64,000 bases of DNA from Pegoplata infirma (taxonomy: Eukaryota; Arthropoda; Insecta; Diptera; Anthomyiidae), in NCBI GenBank assembly GCA_963921195.1, contig OY992537.1:144966275-145030274 (forward strand), read 5' to 3'. Of this stretch, positions 11,704-21,697 are shown in pieces. Position numbers and translations under genes: made by a program. The number at the start of each line of letters is the position of its first letter. Position 1 is the first letter of the stretch. The notes beneath the pieces were generated by a model. That model made no database searches. It was not told where the DNA came from and saw only the letters and a program-made list of their open reading frames with translations.

Positions 11704-12730
11704 CAGTGGCTCAAAGTAATAATGGAACAGCGTATATTTGTTAGCAGTTCTTTAAAGACAAAGTTTTAAATACTAAACCTGATTGTTATCAATCGACTAT
11801 TTTAGAAAGAAGTGCTACATAGGAAATTTTCCAAGCTTGAATTTAAGCTTGATAGCGTCCAGATTGAGCAAATATTAAATGAGATACGAGGGTCGCAATG
11901 GAAAATGAAATTATTTGTAGATATTTTTTTGAAATTTTTTTAAAAATATTTCTAAGTCGATTTTTTCCAAGTTCAAACATTAAAAATTAAAAAAATTACC
12001 CAATAATTTTTTTTAGTCATCAGCTTGTTTTTCCAACAATCCAAACAAAAAATGAAATTTTTTAAATACAATAGAAGAAATCCCCATTTTTTGACCTCCA
12101 ACTCTTTCGACCACCAATTTGTTGTAAACAAAGAAAATATTTTATTGTTTATTAATTTGAGTACATCTAAGTATATAGTAATGAGATATAAGAATAATTA
12201 AAATTGTTCTTTGTTTACAAAAAATTGGTGGTCAAACGAGTTGGAGGTCAAAAAATGCGGATTTCTTCCACTGTATTTAAAAAATTTCATTTTTTGTTTG
12301 GGTTGTTGTAAAAACTAGCTTATAACTAAATAAAAATTATTGGCTAATTTTTTAAATTTTTAATGTTTGAACTTGGAAGAAATCGACTTAGAAATATTTT
12401 TAAAAAAATTTCAAAAAAACATCTACAAATAATTTCATTTTCCAGTGCGACCCTCGTATCTCATTTAATATTTGCTCAATCTGGACGCTATCAAGCTTAA
12501 ATTCAAGCTTGGAAAATTTCCTATGTAGCACTTCTTTCTAAAATAGTCGATTGATAACAATCAGGTTTAGTATTTAAAACTTTGAGCTTAAATTAAAGCT
12601 TGGAAAATTTCCTATGTAGTACTTTTTTCAAAAATAGTCGATTGATAATAATCAGGTTTAGTATTGATAACTTTTCCTTTAAAGAACTTCTAATAAATAT
12701 ATGCTGTTCCATTATTACTTTGAGTCACTG
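11704..12730. mobile_element. Tc1/mariner-like foldback, TA target
   Basis: Begins CAGTGGCTCAAAGTAATAAT and ends ATTATTACTTTGAGTCACTG, with TA at 11702-11703 and 12731-12732. Almost the entire element is a giant inverted repeat with arms of nearly 500 bp meeting around 12150-12190. A segment near the right end (12580-12660) repeats AAGCTTGGAAAATTTCCTAT, so the right arm is partly duplicated. No transposase is present. The TA duplication and CAGTG terminus fit Tc1/mariner; this assignment is an inference. Confidence 0.8.
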
Positions 12731-12984
12731 TATTTACCGTGGTGATCAGGAAAAGGAGCTTAAAATGCTGCACCCCTTTGTATTAACTTAAAAAAAAAAT
12801 ATATTTTCCTGTTGAACGATATGCCATATTAGCCCGCGATTAGACAAACACCATGTTCCTGACGCTAAGCGAAATCGAAAAAAAATCGACCAAACCTCAT
12901 GAATAGGTTTATATTCACCAATGAAAAGCTACGAAGAAGTAGATAAATTGACTAATAAAAAACTCATTCATTACATAATATTTT

Positions 12985-13020
12985 TTGCAACCCGGGCAAC
13001 GCCGGGTGCAAAACAGCTAG
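12985..13020 (+). other. Helitron 3' hairpin and CTAG terminus
   Basis: Arms TTTTGC-ACCCGG and CCGGGT-GCAAAA pair around the loop GCAACG, with one bulged A. The hairpin is followed by three bases and then CTAG. This is the standard Helitron transposition terminator and fixes the 3' boundary. Confidence 0.9.
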
Positions 13021-13406
13021 TAACCATATACAAAGAGAATCCATTATATAGAGATGCCATTGTGACAAAATTGCCATTTTGGACAAAACATTAATTTTAA
13101 GTTCCACTAGCAACCAAAAAGAATAATGTCCACGCAACATCTCTCTCAAACACAAATGGCGATCAAACCATTTTTCGTTTATTTTGAATGATTTTTGGTT
13201 TGATTTAATTACTTACTTCAGACAAAAACCAAATGAATCAAATTTTATTTCATTGTGAATAGATCAAATGCATTTAAAACACAATATTAAATATAAAATT
13301 TATATGTTAACCGTTAAACTTTAAAAAGGAAATAAGGTCGTTATGTTCAATTAAAAATAATTAAGTTAAACTTAACTCAAATTTAACACATTTTTGAAAA
13401 TACATA

Positions 13407-13590
13407 CACACAAAAAAAAAAAATATAAAAAAAATGTGTCCGTTTTGGGGATAATACAACCTATAAAGTGGTTTTGGATAATTTACCTAAGTTTTTTAGA
13501 GCAAAAACTTTGGTAAGTTATCCAAAACCACTTTATAGGTTGTAATTAAACCAAAAACTGGCACAATTTTTTAAATTTTTTTTTTGTGTG
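13407..13590. mobile_element. Small foldback with CACACAAAA ends
   Basis: Flanked by TA (13405-13406 and 13591-13592). Starts CACACAAAAAAAAA and ends TTTTTTTTTTGTGTG. The centre is a strong palindrome: ACAACCTATAAAGTGGTTTT at 13457 is repeated inverted up to 13546. It shares termini with repeat X and the foldback at 44021. Confidence 0.7.
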
Positions 13591-13599
13591 TACAAAGAG

Positions 13600-13880
13600 A
13601 ATGAAATAAAAATATTTTCATTCAATTTGTAATAGATTTGAATTAATGAAAATTTTAATCATACAATCGAATGATTAGCTACACTGAATGAATTATTGTT
13701 CATAATATCTATGAACAAATTTCATAAAACCAAATTCATAGAATCTATGAAACAATTCATTGACTGAATGAATATTCATTAGTATTGTATTTCATAGAAT
13801 TTTATTCGTAGATTTTATTAAATTTATAGAAAAAAATTCATAGAATTAATGAATGTCATTCATAGAAGAAAATGTCATCA
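13600..13880. repeat. Cluster of ATTCATAGAAT-type palindromes
   Basis: Many overlapping short inverted words such as TTCATAGAATCTATGAA and GAATGAATATTCATT. Probably the centre of a degraded foldback element. No coding frame. Confidence 0.4.
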
Positions 13881-14054
13881 CTATGCCTTTTAATTTTTTT
13901 AATAATTAAAATAATGTTACAACAACTAAAATAGTTGAATAAATATATTAAAAAATATATCATTGCTGCCCTGACCGGGGCTCGATCCCAAGACCTATAA
14001 AAAGAATTTAGTTGAATTTAGCTCAACCTGAATGGATTTTTAATTAATTTGTTA

Positions 14055-14498
14055 AGTCTGGATTACACTTTGCGTAAACATGTAAGTTGGATATTATATA
14101 AAATTGTGTAAGTAATATAAAAATAAAGAATTTTTATTTATGGTTTGCTTGTATTTCTTACGCATTACATTTAAGCTGAATTCGCAATGATGGAGTACTC
14201 TGTGCCAGAGAGTGGATTTTGTTCCTTTCTCTTTCGCACTTACACATTTTTTGTATGATGTCTTCTCTATTTTTAGAGATGGTACTCTGTAGTACAGAGT
14301 ACTCCGACATTGCGTCGGAGCCTTTAAGGTCAAGTAACAACGTTGAGAAATTCTATTCTGAACAGAATTTCTTTAGATTTATACTTGACATAAAATACAA
14401 TGCGTAAGAAAAAATAAAGCATAAATAAAAATTGTTATTTTGCTCACTGAATTTTCCGTAATATCCTACCGCCGTTTTTACGTAAAGTATGTCCAAGT
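14055..14498. mobile_element. Palindromic MITE with GCGTAAA arms
   Basis: Imperfect inverted arms start TCTGGATTACACTTTGCGTA and end with a complement-like TACGTAAAGTATGTCC. Inner arms also pair (TTTCTTACGCATTACAT near 14155 against ATACAATGCGTAAGAAA near 14393). A Harbinger-like element sits at its centre. Ends are approximate. Confidence 0.5.
14174..14323. mobile_element. Harbinger-like MITE, TSD TTA
   Basis: The left end AGCTGAATTCGCAATGATGG is imperfectly inverted at the right end (CGACATTGCGTCGGAGCCT). TTA is present at 14171-14173 and 14324-14326. Both arms carry GGAGTACTCTGT. At 150 bp it has no coding potential. It inserted into the palindromic element at 14055-14498. Confidence 0.65.
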
Positions 14499-15879
14499 TT
14501 TTTTTTCTGATAAACTTACTTTAAAAACTACTTTTAAATTATTTAAATGATTTGTATCCTTTTTGTTTGTAGTATATTATTTTTTAATTGGTTGCTTTTA
14601 ACTGAAAATATATTTAACTGTTGTTAGCGATTTTAAAGGATTGGCGCTTTTATTTTTAAAGAACAGTGTAATTGGAAACAGGGTTGTATTTCTTAGCAAA
14701 TATCGAAACCAAAGAAAAAAATAAAAAAAGTTGTAAGCCAACCAGTATTTTTAAAAATACCAATATTTTCTAAAAAAAAAACAATATTATTCGATAAAAA
14801 CTGCCATAATCTGTTATAATTTGTTGTGAGTTCTATTTTTGGTTGCGTGTGGGTCTTAACTCCCCATCCATGCAATTTTCGTGAGAGTGCATAGTTCCCA
14901 CTTTGTCACAATAGAACCCCTCTGCCATATATAAATGATTACTTTTGACTAGAAAAGTGCTTCAAAATACCTACGATTTTTTGGTTTTTCTATAAAAAGA
15001 AAGACGCCTTTATATTTTTAATTAATTTTATTTATTTAAGTTATAAAATATATTACATATTATTTTAAAATTATAAAATAAAAAAACCTTTTATATATTA
15101 TATTTTTTTTTATAAAATTACAACTTACGAAATATTCATTGAATTGTTCATGGCTTCCTTCTTGTCCCAAAAATAAACCCTTGTTGTAAATGCGTCCATC
15201 ATCATTTTTAGGGTTATAACAAATTTGCTTCGGCCGACAAAGTTTTTATCACAATTTTTATGTTTTCTTTAATTTTAGTTATTTTTCTTTTAGTAAATTT
15301 TATATTTTCTTTCCAGAATACATTATATTTTTTATGTTTCTGGTTCACCGTTCGTTTTTGCGTGTATGTTTATGTTTGTACCAGTGACGGTCCGTGAAGT
15401 TGTCACTGGGTGTTCTCTAATTTTTAAAAACAGCAAATTTAAGTATAAAATTCATGTTTTCCTGGACCTAATGCGTTCCCGAGATAGATAAAGATCCGAT
15501 GTTATTAGTTTTGTATATTTTTGAATAATATGCAGCCAAAATTCTATTTTATTGTCATTTTGTTGCCTCACCACATCGACAATTAACAAAAAGAATTATT
15601 TCGCAAATAAATGAAACACAAAAAAGAATTTTGGCTGCGTGTTAATAAAAAATAATAAAACTGAACCTTGTTTATCACGGGAACGTGTTACATCCAAAAA
15701 AAACATATATTATATACATAATTTTGATATTTTAAATAAGTAGAGAACACCCAGTGACAACTTCACGGACCGTCACTGGTTTGTACTTCTACCATTTTAT
15801 AATTAATGGCGTCTTCACATATTTTGAGACTTTTCACATTGTTTTTGTGAAAAATTCCTAAGTTTATTGGTAATATAGT

Positions 15880-16179
15880 CACAGACTAAATACAGACTCT
15901 ACAGTAGAGTTTAATAAGAAAAAATGGGGAAAAACTAAGCGATTTTAGGAGAAAACACAACGGTTTTTATTCCGTTTTACGCTAACATGGCAACACTTTC
16001 TACGACTTAGGAGTGAGTGAAACAACAAAAACCGATCTGCCACCCATTTTTCTTATGGCGCGTTATATTAGCTTTCTCTTTCTAACCTTATTCGTAGAAT
16101 AATTTGAAAACATTAACCATATGGTTAAAAAATACTTTTTTGACACCTGTCAAATATGTCGAGTCTGTATTAGTCTGTG
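15880..16179. mobile_element. MITE family A, complete copy, 7-bp TSD ATATAGT
   Basis: Ends CACAGACTAAATACAGACTC and GAGTCTGTATTAGTCTGTG. The 7-bp direct repeat ATATAGT flanks it (15873-15879 and 16180-16186), and repeat X copy 3 shows the unoccupied site with one ATATAGT (27261-27267). A second copy (20175-21290) also has a 7-bp duplication. The element is 300 bp and non-coding. Seven base pairs is unusual; P-like elements are one possibility, but the superfamily is unassigned. Confidence 0.85.
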
Positions 16180-16411
16180 ATATAGTGCTGCTTGACAATA
16201 TACAAAAAGTGAAAGGTATATTGCATAAAATGTAAAAGACCATGTGTTATTCCAAAAAGCTTTAGATTTTTTACCTAAGGTTTGCATTATGTAATTTACA
16301 CATTATCTAGATAAATTTTAACAAGCCACGTGTGTATTCCCTAAACTCCATATAAAAAAAAGTTACCAAGTTCGATTGGATATTTTTACACACGTCTTTT
16401 TTTTGTGTGTA

Positions 16412-17406
16412 TATGGGAACGAATCACTGTGCGCCATGAAGATAAAGAGTCCCCGCACAACAATGTCGGTGCGGTTGACGGTTTCGGTCACGAGAGTATA
16501 GGCGCAAAACAAAGGCGGCAGCGGGAAATTCAGTCAGGCGTTGATATTTACACTATTTTTCACTTTTTCGAAATTTTTTAATTAAATTTTATTGTTTTTT
16601 TTATATTATCAACTTGATTTTCTTATATTGTTTCGTTTTTTTTGTGTTTTTGTAGAATTTTAAATATTTTTTTTTTTTGGAGATCACATTTTTTTGTTTA
16701 CTTTATCGAAAATAATCGAAAAATTTATAAAATTATGGCAACATTTTCATATCAAAAATTAAAACAGAGAGAGAAACCGACACAAAAATAAAATTGATTT
16801 TATTCAAGCGGTTTTCGGTCGAGCGTTTTTTCTTGCCAAATTTGTATGAAAAAAACATCACCGACATTGTTGTGCGGGGACTCAAAAGCAGCTTACAGCC
16901 AGTGTTTTTTTTGACCCAAAAGGAAATCATAAACAATTTCATAAGCATTTCGTGAGTTATTATACTAAATAACAAATGTTTTTTTATACATTTTATATTA
17001 AATATTTTTTTATTTAATACATTCAAACTAATATGTATTTACAATATTTTATAATTTAAATAAATAAAATTAATTAAAAATAAAAAGGCGTCTTTCTTTT
17101 AATGGAAAACCCAAAAAATCATAGGTAATTTTGAGCACTTTTCTAGTAAAACATAATCATTTATAAATGGTAGTTTCAATTAAATAATATTGGTAATTTA
17201 TTTATATTTTTTGCTCAATTTTCCGTTTCCTTAAATGGCAATATTACCTAAGGTTTTTTGCTTATATATTCCTTGTTTTTGTTCATAAACGTTTTCCTAA
17301 GGGAATTGAGTATTTTATGCTTTTAACTTGGGTAGTGGTCTGGTACACACTTTCCTTAGGTATTTTATACCCCAATTTTGTTTAAATTCACCCTTTTTAT
17401 TTTTTG
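16412..17406 (-). mobile_element. Repeat X, copy 2, reversed and partial
   Basis: Reading the minus strand from 17406, the sequence follows repeat X: GCAAAAAATAAAAAGGGTG start, the CCTAAGGAAAGTGTGTACCA block, the AAACGTTTTCCTAAGGG complement, then the GAAAAGTGCTC and AAGACGCC landmarks. It is cut off where copy 1 ends at 16411. A 437-bp TIR element lies within it. Its start abuts a truncated MITE-A, so X2 probably inserted into or recombined with that MITE. Confidence 0.6.
16447..16883. mobile_element. TIR element with 25-bp perfect ends
   Basis: The left terminus begins GAGTCCCCGCACAACAATGT and continues through CGGTG. The right terminus is its exact complement, ending GCGGGGACTC. The interior is GC-richer at the left (GGTTTCGGTCACGAGAGTAT). 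No transposase frame and no clear duplication beyond flanking A residues, so the superfamily is unassigned. Confidence 0.7.
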
Positions 17407-17488
17407 CATGAAAAACTAAGCGATTTTAGGAGAAAACAGCGATTTTTAGCTAGTTTAAAGCTAACTGGGCAACACTTTTTACGACTTA

Positions 17489-17748
17489 AGGTGTGTTTAG
17501 ATCATCCCACCGAGTCTTTGGTTTTTAAGAAAGTAAAATATTACCAAAGTCTTAATACTGCCAAAAAATCATAAACAAAATCAAAAGACATTTTTAAAAA
17601 CAGCTGTTTGTATGCAAATCTAATAACACACAGCCATTTTTTGAAATATTTCATAAAATCAAAAGTCTTATTGGACTGTCAACAAAATCATATTACACAC
17701 GATTTTTTGACAGGTCATAATACTCAGTGGTATGATATAAACACAGCT
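17489..17748. mobile_element. Harbinger-like MITE E1, TSD TTA
   Basis: Left end AGGTGTGTTTAGATCATCCC; the right end is its imperfect complement (CAGTGGTATGATATAAACACAGCT). TTA at 17486-17488 and 17749-17751. The terminus resembles the larger element at 27276-29125 (AGGCCCATTTAGATTAGCAG), so E1 is probably a shorter relative. Interior has CAAAAGTCTTATT and CTTTGGTTTTTAAG on opposite arms. Confidence 0.75.
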
Positions 17749-17751
17749 TTA

Positions 17752-18302
17752 GTGTGCAATTACAATTCTGGCGTTGGCTTTGAATTTTGTGTAAAGAGAG
17801 GGCGTTTGATTTAAACAAAGGCTATGGCTTTGAATTTTCTTCTGGCGTTTGTATGTATACACACACACAAAGAAGAACAGAAATATAATTATTTGGTGGA
17901 AGAAAAATAAATTTTTCATGAAAATTTATTTTTTTCCGGTGAAACATAAAACTCTTGGTTTTTTTATTCATATTTTTTTTTGATACTTGTTTTTTTTATA
18001 TAATAATTGGCGATAAATTATATTTTCACTTTCTTTTATATGTACTTTTCTTATAATTTTCCAATACACAGATGTGTTTCATAAACAAGATGTGTTTCAT
18101 AAACAAAATCAACTCTTTTTTTGTAAAAGACTGGCAACGCCAAAGCAAAAGAAAAATACTCACGAGAGAGCAAAGCCAAGAAAATAGAATTGATTCTATT
18201 CTGGCTTTGAAACGCTAGCGTTGGCTTTGAATTTTGTTCTACATACAAAATGTATGGGAACAAGCAAAATTCAAGGCCAACGCCAGAATTGTAATTGCAC
18301 AC
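17752..18302. mobile_element. Harbinger-like MITE E2, TSD TTA
   Basis: Begins GTGTGCAATTACAATTCTGG and ends with its complement at 18302. TTA at 17749-17751 and 18303-18305. The inverted arms share GGCGTTGGCTTTGAATTTTG, and TTGGCTTTGAATTTTG recurs internally. The TTA to its left is also the right TTA of E1, so the two elements share one duplicated target. Non-coding. Confidence 0.75.
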
Positions 18303-18518
18303 TTAGGAGTGAGTGAAACAATAAAAACCGATCTGGCATCTATTTTTCTTATGTCGCGTTATATTAGCTTTCTCTTTCTAACCTAATTCGTAGAATAATT
18401 TGAAAAAATTAACCATATGGTTAATAACTACTTTTTTGACACCTTTCACTTATGTCGAGTCTGTATTAAAGACGTGCACAGTTATAACTTAACGTACAAG
18501 TTTGTGTGTTACTACTGT

Positions 18519-18560
18519 CACAGACTAATATAGACTCGACATAAGTGACAGGTGTCACTT
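18519..18560. mobile_element. MITE family A, terminal fragment
   Basis: CACAGACTAATATAGACTCG followed by ACATAAGTGACAGGTGTC matches the end of the family A elements, then the match stops where the AATCTGAGA minisatellite begins. Confidence 0.65.
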
Positions 18561-18850
18561 ACAGAATCTGATAATAGAAAAATTTCTCAGAATCTGAGCA
18601 CAGAAAAATGTCTCAGAATCTGAGAATTTTTCTATAGAAAAAATGTCTTAGAATATGAGAATTTTTCTATAGAAAAAATGTGTCATATGAGAAATTTTCT
18701 ATAGAAAAAATGTGTCAGAATATGAGAATTTTTCTATAGAAAAAATGTCTAAGAATCAGAGAATTTTTCTCTAGAAAAATTCACAGATTTTGAGACATTT
18801 TTTCTATGTCTCAGAATCTTAGAACAATTTTAAGACTGAGGCATTTTTCT
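18561..18850. repeat. Minisatellite, TCTCAGAATCTGAGA motif
   Basis: Repeats of about 35-40 bp, each holding a near-palindrome TCTCAGAATCTGAGA and a spacer TTTTTCTATAGAAAAAATG, which is also self-complementary. About six or seven units, decaying to the right through 19020. A diverged version of the same unit occurs within 44640-45060. Confidence 0.75.
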
Positions 18851-19050
18851 TATTCTTTAAAATTCTGATACATTCTTTTTATAGGAAACAATTTTAGATT
18901 CGAAGACATTTTTATAATAGAATTTGTTAAAATCTAAAAAATTTAATGATAAAAAAAGTTAAAATTTTGAGACATTTTGCTTAAAGAAAAAATAAACCTT
19001 ATGAGAGATTTTTATGAAATATGTACTTAATTAGATATTTTGCAAATATT

Positions 19051-19745
19051 CACTCAAAAAAGTATGTCGGTAAAATCTACCTTTGTTTTTTTAATAGTTC
19101 ATTTAAAATTTTCACCGCTACTGATCAAAATTTGTCTGGAATAAAAAAAAACGAAATGCTTTGGCAAAATTGATTTATAAAAAAAAAGAATTAATTTCAA
19201 AAATTAAGTTAAGTTTCAAAAAAGTATGTACCTGTTCTGTTGTGTATACAAAGAAAAGAAAGATGGCACGCTCATAAGAAAACAAAACTTTGCACACATT
19301 TTATTTTGGTTTTTTCCGATTGGTTTTTACGCACGCTTATGTGAGCGCTATATTATACACACTTGTTATCTCATTTATCCACTTATTTTCTTTCGCTCAA
19401 GAATATTTTTCCAAAAACATATTTTTTGTTATAATTAAATTCAATTAATTGTAATTTAATTTATTTAGATATTATTTATTTGGTATAAAAATAATTCCTT
19501 CCGAATCTCGCACGACCAACTCGTTCGACACATTCGTTTGCAATAAAAATTTCTAGAAAAAAACGAGTTTAGAAAAAAAAACTGCAGTGTAGTATATTTT
19601 TTGTATTTATTTTTTGAAACTACTACAAAAAAAAGTTGTTTGAGATTTTTTCATACAAAAACGACCGAAATTGTAGTTAAAAACAACACCTACTACTTAC
19701 TACACAAACGACCGTCATGTAGTAACTGCAATAATTTTCTGAGTG
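19051..19745. mobile_element. CACTCA-family element, short copy
   Basis: Starts CACTCAAAAAAGTATGTCGG and ends GCAATAATTTTCTGAGTG. In reverse orientation it matches the longer elements at 33731-34803 and 35102-36107, including the conserved block ACGAGTTGGTCGTGCGGGAT (complement seen at 19506-19525). It lacks about 300 bp compared with them, near the CACTCAAAAAAGTATG end. Flanks are TT rather than TA. Confidence 0.7.
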
Positions 19746-20096
19746 TTCCCGATTCCGAGTACGTATTCATAAATCTTGATGGCTTCGTTATTACTTCTAA
19801 TCTAAAAAACCAAAACATAATAAAATAAACTAATTTTTAACACAGAACTAAACCATACCTTTTTGATAAAATTTCTCGCGAATCTCTAATTTCTGTTTTG
19901 TTGTTAAAAAAATTTAAATAAATTTTGATGTTTATATGTATGTATGTACATTAGAGTGGCACTTAAAAATTAAATTTTCGAATTTCAAAATGCGCGGGTC
20001 GGAATATTGTATAGTTGCGTATAAAAATGAGTGTGTAAAAATTTCAGGAAATTCGAATAACTTTAACCCGTGTCGCATTGAAAAGGCGAATTTAAA
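19746..20096. other. Short gap, no gene
   Basis: AT-rich sequence with TGTATGTATGTA simple repeat near 19935. A 75-codon frame at 19601-19828 is mostly the neighbouring transposon. Nothing supported. Confidence 0.4.
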
Positions 20097-20174
20097 CAAA
20101 GGGCGAATTTAAACAAAATTAGGGTATAAAATAGCTAAGGAAAGTGTGTACCAGACCACTACCCAAGTTAAAAG

Positions 20175-21290
20175 CACAGACTAATACAGACTCGACATAA
20201 GTGACAGGTGTCAAAAAAGTAGTTCTGAACCATATGGTTAATATTTTCAAATTATTCTACGAATTAGGTTAGAAAGAAAAAACTGATATAACGCGCCATA
20301 AGAAAAATGGATGCCAGATCGGTTTTTGTTGTCTCACTCACTCCTAAGTCGTAGAAAGTGTTGCCATGTTAGCGTAAAACGGACTAAAAACCGCTGTGTT
20401 TTCTCCTAAAATCGCTTATTTTCCCCCCATTTTTTCTTGTATACTCTACTGTCGAGTCTGTACACTCAACCAAAAATCATTGTATTCCCAAAGAAAATCA
20501 TTGTAAATTCAACAGAAATCATTGTTGATTTTGACCCTACAAATATTTATGTTGATTTCAATAAAAATTGTTGTCAGTTTTTGTAAAAGTTGATCAACTC
20601 GTTTTTTTGTAAATCAACTCGTATTTTTTGTAAACTCAACTCATATTTTTGTTGATATAAGAAATATTATTAATAAAAAAGCTTGTTGTTATTTGTTAAT
20701 ATTCTTTTATTAAGTAAAAATCACAATATTTTTTAGAATTATCACCGGCTTTTTAAGCTGCAATATTTCAACACAAGATTTTCACACACTTCTTTTATTT
20801 ATGTTTTGCACTCGTAAGCCATTCTCCAGTTTTCTAATGACACCAAATCAAAACCCTTAAAAAAAAAACAAACAAAAATATAATATAGTATGAATACATA
20901 AAGTAACCAATGTATTTTATTACTTACCAAATATTTACAGATCAGAATCTGATCATCAGATCCTATTTTAATTTATTTTTATAATATTAAATATTTTTAT
21001 AAGAAACAAACACATAAAATAATTTTATAAGAGACAAACAAACTTCACATTGCAATGCATTGCTACCAACTTGATAATACAAAAATGAACGAACAGGGTT
21101 GTTTTTTCTTTTTTGGTTTTATCTATTGAATTCTGTATAAGCGATGTAAAGAGTTGATTCAACTTAACTGATTATTCAACGATATCAACATTAATTTTTG
21201 TTGAATACGGCAATATTCTGTAAAACTTGATCTACAATGGGTTTACTAATTTTTCTACTAAGATATTTCTATGAGTGTATTTAGTCTGTG
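20175..21290. mobile_element. MITE family A, 7-bp TSD TTAAAAG, split copy
   Basis: Ends CACAGACTAATACAGACTCG and TTTAGTCTGTG, flanked by TTAAAAG at 20168-20174 and 21291-21297. Repeat X has the single-copy site GTTAAAAGCAT. The orientation is opposite to the 15880 copy. A TA-inserting element (20463-21277) splits it near its right end. Confidence 0.85.
20463..21277. mobile_element. Second CACTCA family, copy in MITE-A, TSD TA
   Basis: Begins CACTCAACCAAAAATCATTG and ends AGATATTTCTATGAGTG, with TA at 20461-20462 and 21278-21279. Closing the gap restores the MITE-A end GAGTCTGTATTTAGTCTGTG. It is the reversed relative of 8360-9133. Interior has GTTGATTT/AAATCAAC words on both strands. Confidence 0.85.
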
Positions 21291-21493
21291 TTAAAAGCAT
21301 AAACTACTCAATTCCCTTAGGAAAACGTTTATGAACAAAAACAAGGAATATATACGCAAAAACCCTTAGGTAATATTGCCCTTTAAGGGTACGGAAAATT
21401 GAGCAAAAAAATACAAATAAATTACCCAAATTATTTAATTCAAATAACCATTTATAAAGGTACCTACAGACGACGCAATATTATGTACAATAT

Positions 21494-21697
21494 TAAAAGC
21501 AACACGCTTTTTATTTAAAGTTTTCAAAAAAGTATTTATTTAAGTTTAAATGTAAAATTAATTATTATTAAAATGATATTAAAATGATTTGACAATTGTA
21601 TGTGTTGTTCGTTTAGAGACGCGATCAAGACTGTTTTTTCCATGTTCGGGGTTGCCAGCCTTTCATCTAATCAGCGCTTTTACCAGTGGTGCTAACA
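21494..21697 (-). repeat. 3' LTR of the intact element
   Basis: On the minus strand it starts TGTTAGCACCACTGGTAAAA and ends TTGCTTTTA, identical to the 26428-26631 copy. The gag-pol stop codon lies 31 bp inside it, so the coding region overlaps the LTR start. The adjacent purine-rich AGGAAAGG (minus strand, about 21704-21711) is a weak polypurine-tract candidate and lies within coding sequence. Confidence 0.93.

Larger units (their letters stand above)
9490..13020 (+). mobile_element. Helitron, complete non-autonomous copy
   Basis: The 5' end is TCCCTATTAATATTATAAAT and the 3' end is a hairpin followed by CAGCTAG. It inserted exactly between A (9489) and T (13021), the canonical Helitron behaviour of no target duplication. 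The empty site is visible: flanks ATTCAAA and TAACCAT are contiguous in repeat X copy 3 at 21439-21450. No Rep/helicase frame is present, so it depends on enzymes elsewhere. The body consists mainly of a tandem array with units of about 160 bp and carries two later insertions (11398-11549 and 11704-12730). A second 5'-like terminus at 9662 repeats the first about 170 bp of the element. Confidence 0.9.
13050..14923. mobile_element. Unclassified insertion in repeat X
   Basis: The X backbone stops near 13027 and resumes at about 14924. Near the two ends sit imperfect inverted repeats sharing ATTGTGACAAA (13059 forward; complement at 14901). The interior contains a small foldback (13407-13590), an ATTCATAGAAT-rich region and another palindromic element (14055-14498). 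Exact ends and target duplication are uncertain. Confidence 0.4.
9254..16409 (+). mobile_element. Repeat X, copy 1 (TA-inserting element with nested insertions)
   Basis: The start CACGCAAAAAATAAAAAGGG and end ACGTCTTTTTTTTGTGTG form an imperfect terminal inverted repeat with TA next to each end. Its backbone (9254-9489, about 14924-15879, 16180-16409) aligns in order with copy 3 (20097-29344) and with the reversed copy at 16412-17406. Three insertions sit inside: a Helitron, an approximately 1.9-kb element and a 300-bp MITE. No coding region belongs to X itself. The shared terminus CACRCAAAAA also occurs on small foldbacks at 13407 and 44021, suggesting related transposition machinery. Confidence 0.65.
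17407..18468. mobile_element. MITE family A, interrupted partial copy
   Basis: The left part (17407-17488) matches the interior of the 15880 copy from AAAAACTAAGCG to TACGACTTA. The right part (18303-18468) continues at TTAGGAGTGAGTGAAAC and ends TATGTCGAGTCTGTATTA. Two Harbinger-like elements sit between. The 5' end is lost where repeat X copy 2 begins. Confidence 0.75.

Noticed and set aside
13967..14005. tRNA B-box-like CTCGATCCC in reverse
   Set aside because: No partner A box at the right distance and no tail.
16447..16883. Assigning the 25-bp-TIR element to a superfamily
   Set aside because: Flanking bases give only a possible A-run duplication, so no superfamily could be supported.
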